DNA of 64,000 nucleotides, taken from contig JADNRY010000265.1 of NCBI GenBank assembly GCA_015501585.1, positions 21,544-85,543 on the forward strand, written 5' to 3'. How positions within the stretch are numbered: the first letter of the stretch is position 1; every line of letters begins with the position of its first letter. The notes below the pieces were generated by a model that saw only the letters and a program-made list of their open reading frames with translations, was not told the origin of the DNA and searched no databases. A program made the position numbers and the translations under genes. This document shows, in pieces, positions 1 to 11,043 of this stretch. The stretch is from Rhodocollybia butyracea (Eukaryota > Basidiomycota > Agaricomycetes > Agaricales > Omphalotaceae).

Positions 1-2
1 TG

Positions 3-2457
3 GATAGGTTAATTCGAGACGGGACTCCCGCATTTTTCCTTCATGTGTCCCCTGCTAATAATTCGGAACACCTTAAAGCCATTACATTAGGAGAACCAGC
101 GAACCCCAAGACTAACGATCCTTCGGATAAAGCTTCTACAACCGCGGACAAGGAAGCGCAAGCATGGAAGGACTTGGTACCGGCACAATACCACGACTAC
201 CTCGATGTATTTTCTCCTGGCGACGCTAAAGAGCTTCCACCTCACCGACCATATGATATCCGCATCGAGACAGAAGGAGACACCATGCTGACTCTAGGAA
301 AACTTTACAACATGTCGGCTACGGAACTTAAATCGCTAAAAGACTATATCGACGAGATGCTAGGGAAGGGATTTATTCGATCATCTAGTTCACCAACGGG
401 AGCCCCAGTATTATTCGCAAAAAAGAAGGACGGATCTCTTCAACTTTGCGTAGATTATCGAGCACTCAATCGCCTCACCATAAAGAATCGGTACCCCCTT
501 CCGCTCGTTGGGACTCTTGTGGATCGACTCAGCCAAGCCAAGGTCTTCACCAAACTTGACCTATGAGTAGGATACAACAACGTGCGCATTGCCGACGGAC
601 ACGAATGGAAAACCGCCTTCAGAACGCGATATGGAGCTTTCGAGTACCTGGTTATGCCTTTCGGATTGACAAATGCTCCCGCAGCCTTTCAGTTTTTTCA
701 TGAACGACATCTTCCACGACCTTGTCGATGTTTGCGTAGTGGTCTACCTAGACGATATACTCATCTTTTCCGACGACGAGAACAAACACGAGGAGCATGT
801 ACGGACGGTATTACAAAGACTACGCGACAACAATCTTCACGTTAAGCCAGAGAAATGTTTCTTCCATACTGATACTGTCGAATACCTAGGCATGATCATA
901 TCGCCAAAAGGGATTTCCATGGATCCTTCAAAGGTATCCGTTATTCTCAACTGGCCCGCTCCTCGGAATGTCAAAGAACTCCAATCCTTCCTTGGTTTCG
1001 CCAACTTCTACAGGAGATTCATAGATAACTATTTGGGTATCACCAAGGTTCTCACTAGACTAACCCGGAAAGATGTAGCTTGGGTCTGGGACTCCGCTTG
1101 TCAGGACGCATTTGAACTACTGAAAAAAGCTTTCACTACCGCCCCCGTACTAGGCCATTTCAATCCCGACTTACCCATCATACTCGAATGTGACGCTTCC
1201 GACTGGGCAATTGCAGGAATACTCTCTCAACTCGATCCATCCACGGGGGAAATCCACCCTATCGCCTTCCATACCCGTTCGATGATTCCGGCAACTACGA
1301 CATCTACGACAAGGAGTTACTAGCCATCGTGGCATGCTTCAGGGAATGGAGAGCTTATTGGGAAGGTTCGAGATTCAGAATCCAGGTTTATTCAGATCAC
1401 AACAACCTGCAATACTTCACCACTACGAAACAACTCACTTCCCGCCAAGCGCGATGGGCGGAACACTGTCAGGATACGATTTCAATATCAACTACCGCCC
1501 AGGAACCTTAGGAGCGAAACCCGACGCCTTGACACGAAGGGCGGATGTCTATCCGAAGCGGGGATGGGAACGGAAGCAGGCTAAAGGACATAACGAACGA
1601 ATCCTTATTCCGCCTGAACGTCTAAACGCTTCCCAGCTACTAAACGAAAGATCTACTGATTTCTAGAATACGCGAATCGACGCAGGACCAGTTCATGGAG
1701 TCCAGCATCGAAGACATTACTTCGGGAAAGGATAACGGTTTCTCCTTCATAGGAGGATTGTTGATGAAGAACAAGCGTATCTACGTACACTCACTATCGA
1801 TTTAGAACAGGAGGGAGTATCGGCAACAGAAGCCAACACCTTCGCACAGGATTTAGCGGAACTTCATAGATCCCTACAGAAGCACATTGCCGACGCAAAC
1901 GAGGACTATAAACACTACGCCAACCGGAAACGAAGGGAAGCACCAGACTGGAAGAAAGGCGACAAAGTTTGGTTAAACATGGAAAATATCCGCACAAGGA
2001 GACCAACAAAGAAACTCAACCACAAGTGGACGGGACCATACACCATCCTCGAAAGTATTGGATCTCATGCATACCGACTAGATCTACCAGGCGATCTCCG
2101 ACGCATCCACAACGTCTTCCATGTCAACCGACTAAAACCCCACCACTCTGATCCATTCCGACGAATCCCATCACCGCCACCCCCCGTATACGTGCAAGGC
2201 GACTTGGAGCACGAGGTCGAAACCATAAAGAACTCCAGACCAATAGCGGGGAGACCACAGGAAATCGAATACCTCATTAAATGGACAGGATACGACGCCG
2301 CGTTCAACTCATGGGTTTGTGGGAGGGAATGGCAGGATCCCTCGACATGCTAAAACGATGGCACCAGGAACACCCCAGAAAGCGCGGACCCACTTCCGCC
2401 CAACTCCGAAAGCTAGACAGCCTCGCGCAGGACGAAGAAAGGGAGGGTGAAGAATAG
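3..2457 (+). pseudogene. Degenerate Ty3/gypsy pol: RT, RNase H, integrase remnant, chromodomain
   Basis: Polyprotein that would copy element RNA into DNA and integrate it. The frame is open from base 3. The RT fingers/palm lie at 340-570 (motif LCVDYRALN). A TGA at 565-567 is followed by a frame change near 700, then the catalytic YLDD box near 745-760 is intact. RNase H follows (first acidic motif CDASDW near 1190), with another frame change near 1300-1330. The zinc-binding and catalytic DDE parts of integrase are missing: the sequence jumps near 1783-1793 from the RNase H-integrase linker to the integrase C-terminal region. The chromodomain spans about 2200-2350 (LIKWTGYD at 2275-2300). A final frame change near 2330 leads to a basic tail ending at TAG 2455-2457. 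It cannot work as it stands. Confidence 0.92.
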
Positions 2458-2779
2458 TCAAGTCCCTACCCTTACACCCCACACTCAGGCGGACGCAACT
2501 CCGACCAATCTCCATTTTCCCTATCTCCCTAAACGACAACTCACATCGGCGGATTCAACTCCGCCTCATAGACAATCTAAATCCTTTTCATTCATTCTTT
2601 TCTAACAAATGATTCCTGGCTTATTACCTATATACAGATGATCTATGTACAATCAAAGCACATCAAAACACGATAACGACGATTAACAAGAAAAAAGAAA
2701 TAAAAAATTAAAAATTAAAAAATAAAATAAAACAATAGCGACTAAGTATATACAGTAACGCACTTTCTCCTCTATTACC
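2458..2779. other. Spacer between pol and the antisense ORF
   Basis: About 320 bp with no coding signal. Around 2690-2740 it is strongly A-rich with repeated AAAAATTAAAA-like runs, lying just beyond the 3' ends of two converging reading frames. It may serve as polyadenylation sequence for one or both, but I see no specific signal that proves it. Confidence 0.4.
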
Positions 2780-5316
2780 TTACGACGTTTCTAGCAAAGT
2801 ACTACCGGTTGAACTAGGCTCACTGGAGGGAAGGAACAAGGGATTATTGGGGTCGGGAAGGAACAAAGAAGGACTCGGGATGGAGGAAACTACTTCGGCA
2901 TTACCATCCACGGAACCGATTGCGTCAACAACCACATCCATACCATTGTCCACGACCACGGAAACCTCCAAATCCAGGATACCCGTTGATGCCCCACTCT
3001 CGACGACGACGACTCCAGCCGAAGAATCCTCGTCTTCAAGTTCATCCACCTCGATCTCCTCCTCATTGCGGCTACCGAAAATCTCCCCATCGCTCATATA
3101 ATCAAGGTCTTCCATGTCTTCTAGTGGTTCAGGTGCATTGGGCAACGTTTGGGTACCTACAGTAACCATCGCCGAGGGAATAACACGCTCAGCGGCCACT
3201 GCAGGAGACGAGGAAGGATTGGCGAGCGGCGAGTAATTCACGGAGGAATTGACGGTTCCGGGAAGAACTGGCGAGCTGGGGGAATAGGCCACGACATCTA
3301 ACCCATCCAGTAACCCCCTAATTGCCTCTCGGAGGGAGGAACCCTGGGCGTCACGAAGGTTTTGCAACGGGAAGAGGTCGGGGGTGAATTGTAGAAAGCG
3401 CCCGTACCGGATTGTACGATCCTGATCAAATACAGGCTCGATGGACGAAATCACCGCTTCAAAACCGGCATTTCTGGCCAATGTTTGCTCACTACGATGG
3501 CTGGAAGAACGTTGCAGAAGTCGGCGAACGTGCGGATACTGCAAATTGAAGTCTTCCAGAACCATACGAAGGGCCAATTGGGATCGACAAGCTTCGTTAG
3601 TAATGGAAGGAATGGCGTCGGAAAGGGCGGAATGCGCTTCGACAAACAGAGGAGAATCTGTACAATTGGAACACGGGTTCCGTTACGCGTTGCTCGAATC
3701 GGTTGATGAACCCGGGAAGATCCAGTTGGCGGAGCATGAGCGCATACTCGAGCGCAATGTTGCGCTCCAGTATCAAAAGTTCCCGGTTGGACTGAAGCTT
3801 TCGGACCAAGGAATCGTTGGAGGAACCAGCGGCACTCTTCAGCATGTTTCCCAAGGCACTCATCTCGTACCGAGCCTCGCGCAACTGAGATTCCAGAGCT
3901 TCCTTCCCCCATTGAACTCGACGACTTGCCTCCACAATGCGATCGTTCCGACGCAACACTTCTTCATGATTACTCTGGATAGCCTCGAAAGTTCCTTCCG
4001 CCCGCTTCAGCTCTTCGCGAAGGTGATCCTCTGAGGCGCGTAAACGACGATTCTCCTGCGAGTGGAAAAGTCAGGGAGCGGTAAGATAATTGCCCAGAAG
4101 AATACTCACTTCTTCCAAATGCAAGAACTCCTCCAAATCCGTTACCATTGGGGGCCTCAGAGCAAGCCGCTGCTCAAGTTCCTTAGTCCGTTCCCTGGAT
4201 TTCAAGAATTCCTTCCGCAACACCGCGGATGACGAGCTTCAACTGCACGGCAAGCAGTTCTGCACGAGTACGTTCTACGTGCGCTTCCGCTTCGAAACCC
4301 GCACTACGAGAAGTTACCTCAGCAAGTTCCTGTCGCAAGTGATCCCTCTCCGAGCGATAACACGCTGCACGATCCTGCTCCTCTTGAAGTTCCTGGACGG
4401 TTGAGCGATGATTACCAACAAAATCCGCCAGGAAGGATTGCTGCTCCAAGTTATACCCTCGAGAGTGGAATTGGGCGTTCAAGTCCTGCGAGGGAAGGGG
4501 GACATGGGGAATCATCTTACCCATATCAACAGGAGCGCGGGTAGGAGCCAATGGAATAGAGTTGTCTAAGTGAGGTCGAACGTTGCGGTTCGAGTCAGCT
4601 TCTACGGGAGCCGCACGCTTGGTTCGTAGAGAAGGGTCTGTTGAAGAAGAAGGATGAGGGGGTGAAGTTGGGGAAACAATGGTTGGCAACGGAATAGGAG
4701 CAAGAGGAACGGGAGCGGCAACTCGCGGAAGTGCTGGGATGAGAACACGAAGAGGGCCGTGACGATCATGCGACTTCTCCGGATTCTTCGCCTTCTTCAT
4801 CTTCTTGGGGTGTTTCCGACGTTTCTCGACGACAACTCCACCACGACTGGGATCTTGCGCCCTGTCCGTCGCTATGAACTCCCTCAATCTCTCAGTATCC
4901 TCGTCAGCCTGTGGATACAGACGCTCCCGTTCATCCATAATACGGCCCAATTCACTGGGACGATTACTCCGAGCCTCTAAAACCTTCAACGCCTTCTTGT
5001 ACAATTCTGCAGGGAAGTCTAGGATTTTGGGAGCCCCGCGCAATCGAGCAACAGCTTCCGAGACATGAATTCCTTCCAGATTCGCGTACGCGCAGAACCG
5101 AAGGAGAGTAAAAAAGTCGCATTGTTTCTTGCGCTTGTGACACAAGTTACAAGTAAGGGATTCGTCGGGTCGGATGCAGGCGCTAGCGATTTCTCGACAT
5201 AAGGAACATCTCACTTCAGCACGAGTGGATTCGAAAATGCCAGCATGTTCTAGGATAAACGAAGTTTCGACGCTGTGGATTTTAAAGCAAGCAGAGCGGT
5301 GGGCGGCTTCAGACAT
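2780..5316 (-). pseudogene. Antisense accessory ORF of the gypsy element (coiled-coil protein with Cys-rich N-terminus)
   Basis: Long coding region facing pol. It starts at ATG 5316 and ends near 2780. The N-terminus (residues about 30-70) is Cys-rich with C-x2-C pairs (CSLC, CNLCHKRKKQC), resembling a zinc-binding module. Next come a basic patch (KHPKKMKKAK), a Pro/Ser-rich linker, a long Glu/Arg/Leu-rich coiled coil (about 4400-3700), and an acidic C-terminus (3110-2950). A canonical intron is visible at 4056-4109 on the minus strand (GTGAGT...CTGAC...CAG, 54 bp). Two frame changes (about 4215-4235 and 3650-3690) suggest decay or a missed short intron. I know of similar extra ORFs in agaricomycete gypsy elements but cannot name a function. 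A nucleic-acid-binding, Gag- or regulator-like role is inference. Confidence 0.7.
4056..4109 (-). other. Spliceosomal intron in the antisense ORF
   Basis: On the minus strand the 54-bp segment begins GTGAGT, has CTGAC near the 3' end as a likely branch site, and ends CGCAG. Coding on both sides is the same Glu-rich coiled coil (…LHLEE, then ENRRLRASED…). The length is a multiple of three, but the intron lacks the heptad character of its flanks. Confidence 0.75.
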
Positions 5317-5520
5317 TGTACAGTCGAGGACGATCAGCAGCGATGCAGGTGGTGGTTAGAGAAGGAGAAGTTATTACTCAGCCACCAAAAAGTTCAACCC
5401 TGCATGACTCGACGATCAGAGAAGCTTCTCTTGGGAGCATTCTTACGTATCCCGACGACGCCAATAGCACCCAAGTCACAATCACATACGAGTCCTACTC
5501 CTCGAGGGCTCGGAGCCTGA

Positions 5521-5530
5521 AGGGGGGGGT
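5521..5530 (+). promoter_or_regulatory. Polypurine tract of the gypsy element
   Basis: Eight consecutive G (5522-5529) preceded by GAA, three bases upstream of the LTR start TGTCATG. This is the expected position and composition of the plus-strand primer for Ty3/gypsy reverse transcription. The ATG of the antisense ORF (5316) lies about 205 bp upstream of it. Confidence 0.8.
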
Positions 5531-5532
5531 AA

Positions 5533-6281
5533 TGTCATGCCCCGTACTCCCGCTCTATTCTCGTTTCATTCCGTCGGTTCCGCTCTCCCGACTTATCCCG
5601 TTAGTTCCGCTCCCGACTTCTTCTCGATGGCGCAATCACAACCGCCATAATTACCTATTACTAACTCTTCCACAAGTCGTACTCACTACCTTTCCGTCTC
5701 TCCACTTGCCTTGTTCCATTCCGAGGTATGCCCTTGTATTATTTCCGTTCCCGCTCGTCCCTTGTAGTACTTTCCCTTTCACCTTAACTGATTGTCTACG
5801 TACTTTTCACGACCCTGTATATCCTCCTTACTCTTAAATACTCGTCGATATCTCTGATACTCTAGATTTGCTATATTGAAACAACCCCCCAGTTACCGAC
5901 TCATTTCCCGACTTATCAGTTTCTTTTACTCTATTTCTTCACTCTATCGTTTTCTTCACTCCGCAATATACTCTCTTCGATTCCGATTCATTGCACTCTA
6001 TCAAGTCAGCTTCCGCTCGACTTTCCGCCGCCAATAACTCGTCTTCAAAAATGCTTGTGCCCAGCGGGTCCTACCCTTAGAGTCGGAAACCTATTCCGTT
6101 CCTAGGCTTACTCATACGGTTCATTCTATTACACTTCCGGATTCCGCTCGTATGTTTCACGTCGTCGCTATTCCCAGATTGAGTACACTATCATCGAATC
6201 ATCCCGTCGGAAACGTTCCGCCACTTCTATTCGAGATAGTACATCAACCTGTCGCAACAAGGATCCGCCTAGATCCTTACA
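5533..6281 (+). repeat. 3' LTR of the gypsy element
   Basis: 749-bp segment bounded by TGTCATGCCCC and GATCCTTACA (TGT...ACA ends), immediately after the polypurine tract. It is pyrimidine-rich and contains TTAAATACTCG near 5834, a plausible TATA region. The partner LTR lies outside the window, so the boundaries rest on the polypurine tract and the terminal TG/CA. Confidence 0.8.
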
Positions 6282-6389
6282 ATTCATGTCGTTTGGGAAC
6301 TCTGGCCTTTTTTTTCTTCTGTGCGGTGTGCCATCTTTCTTCTCCTGCCAGCCACTTCTTCTCCAGCCTGGTAGTCTGCTGATCCACAG

Positions 6390-7220
6390 ACTATCATCTC
6401 CTCACAGTGAGACGTGTTACGGGTAATCAGCGGGACTATGTCCACCTGCCACAACTCTTTTGTCTCCCAGCATGAAGTCTGCATCTTACGCAGACTTCAC
6501 CAACAACCTTTTCATCTCCTGGTACAAAGTCTGCATCTTATGCAAACTTCTCCACCGTCTCACCCCGCCACCTCTCATTGTAACACGTCAACAAGACATG
6601 TTACGGGGTATCTGCGGGACATCCCCCCGCCACAACTCTTTTGTCTCCCAGCATGAAGTCTGCATCTTACGCAGACTTCACCAACAACCTTTTCATCTCC
6701 CGGCCCGAAGTCTGCATCTCGACCGTCTCACCCCACCACCTCTCATTGCAACACGTCTCATTGACGTGTTACGGGTTATCGGCGGGACATCCCCCTGCCA
6801 TGACTCTGTTGTCTCCCGGCAGACTTCACCCCGTCTCACCCTGCTATGGCTCATCATAAGCTGCGGGACTATGTCCACCCACCTCAATTCCTTCATCTCC
6901 CGGCACAAGGTCTGCGTCTTACGCAGACTTCTCCACTGTCCCACCCCGCCACCTCTCACTGACATGTTACGAGTCTTTTGTCTCCCGGCATGGCTCATCG
7001 TAACATGTCTCAATGACATGTTACGGGTAATCCACCCGCCACGACTCACCTGCCGGGAGCTGGTATCTTTTGTCTCCCGGCGCGATGTCTGCATCTTACG
7101 CAGACTTCACCACCATGTCATCGTAACACGTCACATTGATGTGTTATGATGCTAACCTAACCCCCCCTCCCTATCTTTTGTCTCCCCACATGTAGTCTGC
7201 GTAAGACGCAGACTATCATT
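6390..7220. repeat. Degenerate tandem array of two palindrome types
   Basis: Units of roughly 180 bp (for example 6451-6520 recurs at 6629-6700) carry two hairpin motifs. The first is AGTCTGC(N5-6)GCAGACT, seen near 6476, 6525 (half), 6656, 6908, 7086 and as AGTCTGCGTAAGACGCAGAC at 7195-7215. The second is ACACGTC/ACATGTC...GACRTGT followed by TACGGG, near 6585, 6752, 7003 and 7120. Phrases such as TTTTGTCTCCCRGC sit between them. No coding content is convincing. Confidence 0.75.
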
Positions 7221-7671
7221 GTCAGGTACCTTCACTCTCTTCACCTAACCGCATCTCTTCTCTCGCATCTTTTTAACCACCCCATCACTTCACTGCCCCA
7301 TCTCATTGTTGTCCTTGCTAAATCTGCCAACTCTCCAACTTGTCTGGGCATACACGCTTTTACTTTTACCTACCCTTAGGTACACGTGGTCCTACATACC
7401 TTATATATACATTCTTGATCATAGTACAGGACCTCTTTATCATTAATACTTGCTTGCTTCAAAGTGCCCGAATATCTAACACTAGTAAGGTGAACTCTGA
7501 CCTCCCTCCCATCTGAGCGTTCCTGGAACACTGATAATGTTCTTGATTCTGCTTCTTCTTTCTTGATTAACAATTGGACAAGTATATATAGATATCAGAG
7601 TCTATATAAAGAGTAGATGTACCTGTTTAGTCACTTTAATTTATTAATATATCCACAACAACTTCTGAGTC
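7221..7671. other. No recognisable feature
   Basis: About 450 bp of AT-rich, low-information sequence between the palindrome array and the hAT-type MITE. I see no gene, terminal repeat or array here. The last eight bases (TCTGAGTC, 7664-7671) are the left target duplication of the next element. Confidence 0.5.
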
Positions 7672-8319
7672 TAGAGATGTCCACGAGTCCAAGTCTTCAC
7701 AAGTACTCGCAGGTAAGATCCGTGGGAAAACCCGCAAGTATGTGACTCGCGGATCCCAGGATCCGTTTCCCACGGGTCAGGCGCGGGTCACAAGTCAGAC
7801 ATTTGCAATTTTCGGTTGACTTGCAAGTACTTGTGTGACTTGTGCAAGCAATATGAACTCATATATTTGTTGTTGGTGATCAAAACTTACAGTAATTAAT
7901 AGTATCATATTTATTATAGTACTTATCAAGTACTGCCACACATGTTTGAGGTTGTAGACAGCTCACAGCGAATGAGCGCTTATTTTAGCGCCCAATCGCC
8001 GTAGGCTGTCTACAATCCAAAGCCTAACTGTCAGTACATTTTTACTTCATACCATAGTATGAAATTAGTGTAACAAGTAAAGTACAGGTTTTTAATAGCA
8101 TTATTATACACTGTACAATCACTGTATGCAAGTAAATAATGGTAAATACTTGTGAATATAGCTGTAACTACTTGATTAGTGTGCGGATCCACAAGTACTT
8201 GTGAGTCAGTGACCCGTTTCCCACGAGTCAGCCGCGGGTCACGAGTCAGGCCTTTTAGGCCACAAGTACTTGCACTCCGGATCCAAGTATACTTGGATCC
8301 GGACTCGTGGACATCTCTA
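7672..8319. mobile_element. hAT-type MITE with 8-bp target duplication
   Basis: Terminal inverted repeats TAGAGATGTCCACGAGTCC at 7672-7690 and its complement at 8301-8319 are perfect over 19 bp. The flanks are identical 8-bp duplications TCTGAGTC at 7664-7671 and 8320-8327. An 8-bp duplication and a TAG-type terminus are the hallmarks of hAT elements. Subterminal ACAAGTACTTG motifs recur near both ends (7706, 8190, 8262). At 648 bp with no transposase it is non-autonomous. Confidence 0.92.
7952..8015. repeat. 64-bp palindrome nested in the MITE; relative in the 9.9-11.0 kb foldback
   Basis: TTGTAGACAGC at 7952-7962 pairs with GCTGTCTACAA at 8005-8015, with inner GAGCGC/GCGCCC pairing. Near-identical halves occur at 10273-10325 and, inverted, at 10655-10707 inside the foldback element. 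It looks like a small mobile or structure-forming unit. No target duplication could be fixed. Confidence 0.6.
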
Positions 8320-8339
8320 TCTGAGTCTACTTCAAGCAA

Positions 8340-8645
8340 CTCAAGCTGCATGAGTAGCTCAAGTTGGGGCCTTATACTCAAGTCAACTTAAGTTAACCTG
8401 AGGTTGACATATATACTCAGGTTGACTCAGGTTAACTCAAGTCAACCTGAAGTTCGGGCTTGAGTAGGCCTTATACTTAAGTCAACTCAAGTTAACCTGA
8501 AGTTGACATATATACTCAAGCCAACTCAAGTCAACCTGAAGTTGGCATATATACTCAGGTCAACTCAAGTCAACCTGAAGTCAGCATATGTACTCAAGTT
8601 AACTCAAGTCAACCTGAAGTTGGGATAAGTACTTGAGTCAACTTA
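8340..8645. repeat. 39-bp tandem repeat (minisatellite)
   Basis: At least six imperfect copies of a roughly 39-bp unit built from CAACCTGAAGTTG, CATATATACTCA and AACTCAAGT. The last copies run directly into the DUF6589 reading frame at about 8633-8660, so the repeat may have overwritten the 5' part of that gene. Confidence 0.85.
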
Positions 8646-9756
8646 AGTATTTTAGACTTTTCCTGATGAACCTCTTGAAGCAAAAGCCTATCAGTGCTGG
8701 TTGGCAGTCCAAAAAAGCTGCTCCATGGAAACCAACACATGACCTCCTGCAGATATCACTTGCGGGTCATGTTCTTGATGCATTTTGGCTCCATTGTGGC
8801 CACCGAAACTTTGACGTCTGGGCTGCAAATGCTACAATGGATGACCTCAGCGCAGTAGCAAAACATGTGTACCGTAATTTGTTTACCTCAAGGGCAGTTG
8901 AGGAGCAGATCAATGTGGAGGAACCAGATACAGTACTCATGAACACCATTCTCTATAATCGGGATGTTCTATATTACTGGCTTTTGGTAAAGTCGATCAA
9001 AGCTGATGATATTGGCCATGTTGTTCTTATCCTTTGGATATGGATGGTTATGATGTGCACACCCAAAACCATGCCACGGTATGCAAATCCAATTTTCGAG
9101 ACACTTGGAAGACTGCAACAATATCCTGAGGAGGTTCAGAAACTATTTCTTCACAACTGGCTTGTCAATCTTACGGGGCGGGCAGATGGATGTAAAGAGG
9201 TTGATCTCCTCCAAGAGTATAGTAATTTCTGGGTGAAAGTAAGTCAGGCACTGTCATATCATCTATAATATGCTAATTTGTGAGTCTTATAGTCTTATAG
9301 ACTGTGTATGGTGCGAAAGGTGTCAATTGTAACTGGGACTGGCTGTCGATGATCTCAGTTTGCATTTATTCACTTCGAGATGCAATGCATGTGGTACAGA
9401 ATACATTTGGAATTCCAATCTATGGGACTCGCCACACCACTCCAGATATGTCGAAGGAGGTTCAGTACATTGCCAAGAAGTTGAGAGAAGAGAAGGTGCA
9501 AGAATACGTTGCTGAATGTCCCGCAAATCACGATTTCCATGAAGGTTCAAAATATGCCAACAAAAGGTCTGCTTTTTCAAGGTATCGGGTTGATGAGGCA
9601 ATCATAGCAGATCTTGGATTCTGTTGGAGAAAACAGAATGACAAGGAAGAACTCTACATTCCAAGCACCAATGATCTCGCAATGGACAGTGAGGAACCAA
9701 TTGATATGGCTGATGAACTTCTCGCAGGCACAATGGCACTATTCGAAGATGATTAG
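8633..9756 (+). pseudogene. DUF6589-family protein, C-terminal fragment with one intron
   Basis: Two exons, about 8633-9238 and 9301-9756 (stop TAG 9754-9756), joined across a 62-bp intron (GTAAGT...TGCTAAT...TATAG, 9239-9300). The protein has the family's recognisable core: NNWLVNLTG-like (HNWLVNLTGRADG), a VDLLQEYSNFWVK segment at the splice site, then WDWLSMIS and GTRHTTPDMSKEV. From memory of the family these belong to DUF6589, common and multicopy in agaricomycetes, function unknown. The family is usually much longer, and the N-terminal part is missing, replaced by the 39-bp repeat. The first ATG in frame is 8666. It could be an expressed short gene, but truncation at a repeat suggests a pseudogene. 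Confidence 0.75.
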
Positions 9757-9924
9757 ATATTATTCCAAGTCTACAGTATCTGTAATAGTGAAATTATTTT
9801 TAATACAAACTAATTGCAAGTTGTGTGTATTGAAAACTTCCTCCAGCTTATTTGCATATTGATAGATCAGAGAATTTGGTTCATTGAACAATCGCACGTT
9901 TCCGAACATGGTTTGCCAACCAGA

Positions 9925-11035
9925 CACTTCAGGCAGCCCCCCAATGCCCCATATTAGGGTAAATACCCCATGTCAAGAATTACCCTAATATGGCCTGGAA
10001 TCATGGTATTGTACCACACCTTGGATGCATCCACTCTATTGAAAATAGTTGTGGTGCCATCCTCTGATGGGAGTACCCTTGGTGGATGGCTCCCTATCTT
10101 TAAACCCTAAAAATGAATGACTTGTGCTCGACCATCACATAAGTTAAACACTAATGCAAATCAGTACAAATAATAAAATACAAGAATATAGACCTACAAT
10201 CACTAGTACTATGTTGGACAATAAGTGTTTACAAACTATAGTACTCAATTACTAGTGGCAGAAATTATTCTGATTGTAGACAGCTCACGGCGACGCATGG
10301 GCGCTTAAATTGGCGCTCTAATCGTCAGTGTATATCACTCACCTCATACATTTTTTTTTACAAGTCCACTTAGATCAAGTGGTGGATGCAACCATGTGGT
10401 CTTTGTCAAGTTGGTTGCATCCAAAGGGGATCCATCCATTGTGGAGGCATTTCAAAACTTGTAAGCTTAGTCTTCCACCTTTGGATGCAACCACTTGACA
10501 GGAGTCATATGGTAGCATCCACCCATGGATGCCTCCACAATAGGTTGATCCATTGCTGAATAAAACCACTGGATTAAGCCCACATGGTTGCATCCACCAC
10601 TTGATCTAAGTGGACTTGTAAAAAAAAATGTATGAGGTGAGTGATATACACTGACGATTAGAGCGCCAATTTAAGCGCCCATGCGTCGCCGTGAGCTGTC
10701 TACAATCAGAATAATTTCTGCCACTAGTAATTGAGTACTATAGTTTGTAAACACTTATTGTCCAACATAGTACTAGTGATTGTAGGTCTATATTCTTGTA
10801 TTTTATTATTTGTACTGATTTGCATTAGTGTTTAACTTATGTGATGGTCGAGCACAAGTCATTCATTTTTAGGGTTTAAAGATAGGGAGCCATCCACCAA
10901 GGGTACTCCCATCAGAGGATGGCACCACAACTATTTTCAATAGAGTGGATGCATCCAAGGTGTGGTACAATACCATGATTCCAGGCCATATTAGGGTAAT
11001 TCTTGACATGGGGTGTAGAGGGGCTGCCTGAAGTG
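9925..11035. mobile_element. Foldback DNA element (two ~0.5-kb inverted arms) with 8-bp target duplication
   Basis: The ends are CACTTCAGGCAGCCCC (9925-9940) and its complement (11020-11035). The flanks are CAACCAGA at 9917-9924 and 11036-11043. Apart from a short indel near the left end, the two halves are mirror images around base 10490 out to the termini (for example 9967-10400 against 10580-11013). The central 200 bp carries repeats of GGATGCAACCA. No coding capacity. Its terminus CACTTCAGGC is shared with the long elements at 24565 and 48686. Confidence 0.92.
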
Positions 11036-11043
11036 CAACCAGA

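Larger units (their letters stand above)
1..6281 (+). mobile_element. Ty3/gypsy LTR retrotransposon, 3' part (5' end outside window)
   Basis: The window opens inside pol of a Ty3/gypsy element. Seen in order: reverse transcriptase, RNase H, a remnant of integrase with a chromodomain, a long ORF on the opposite strand, a polypurine tract, and a 749-bp 3' LTR starting TGTCATG and ending CTTACA. The 5' LTR, gag and protease would lie upstream of base 1. The internal region is inactive: pol has a stop, frameshifts and a deletion of the integrase core. A five-base target duplication cannot be tested because the left end is missing. Confidence 0.93.

Noticed and set aside
6460..7149. 229-residue plus-strand frame
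   Set aside because: Runs through the palindrome array with repetitive Cys/Leu/His-rich product; a consequence of repeat units lacking stops.
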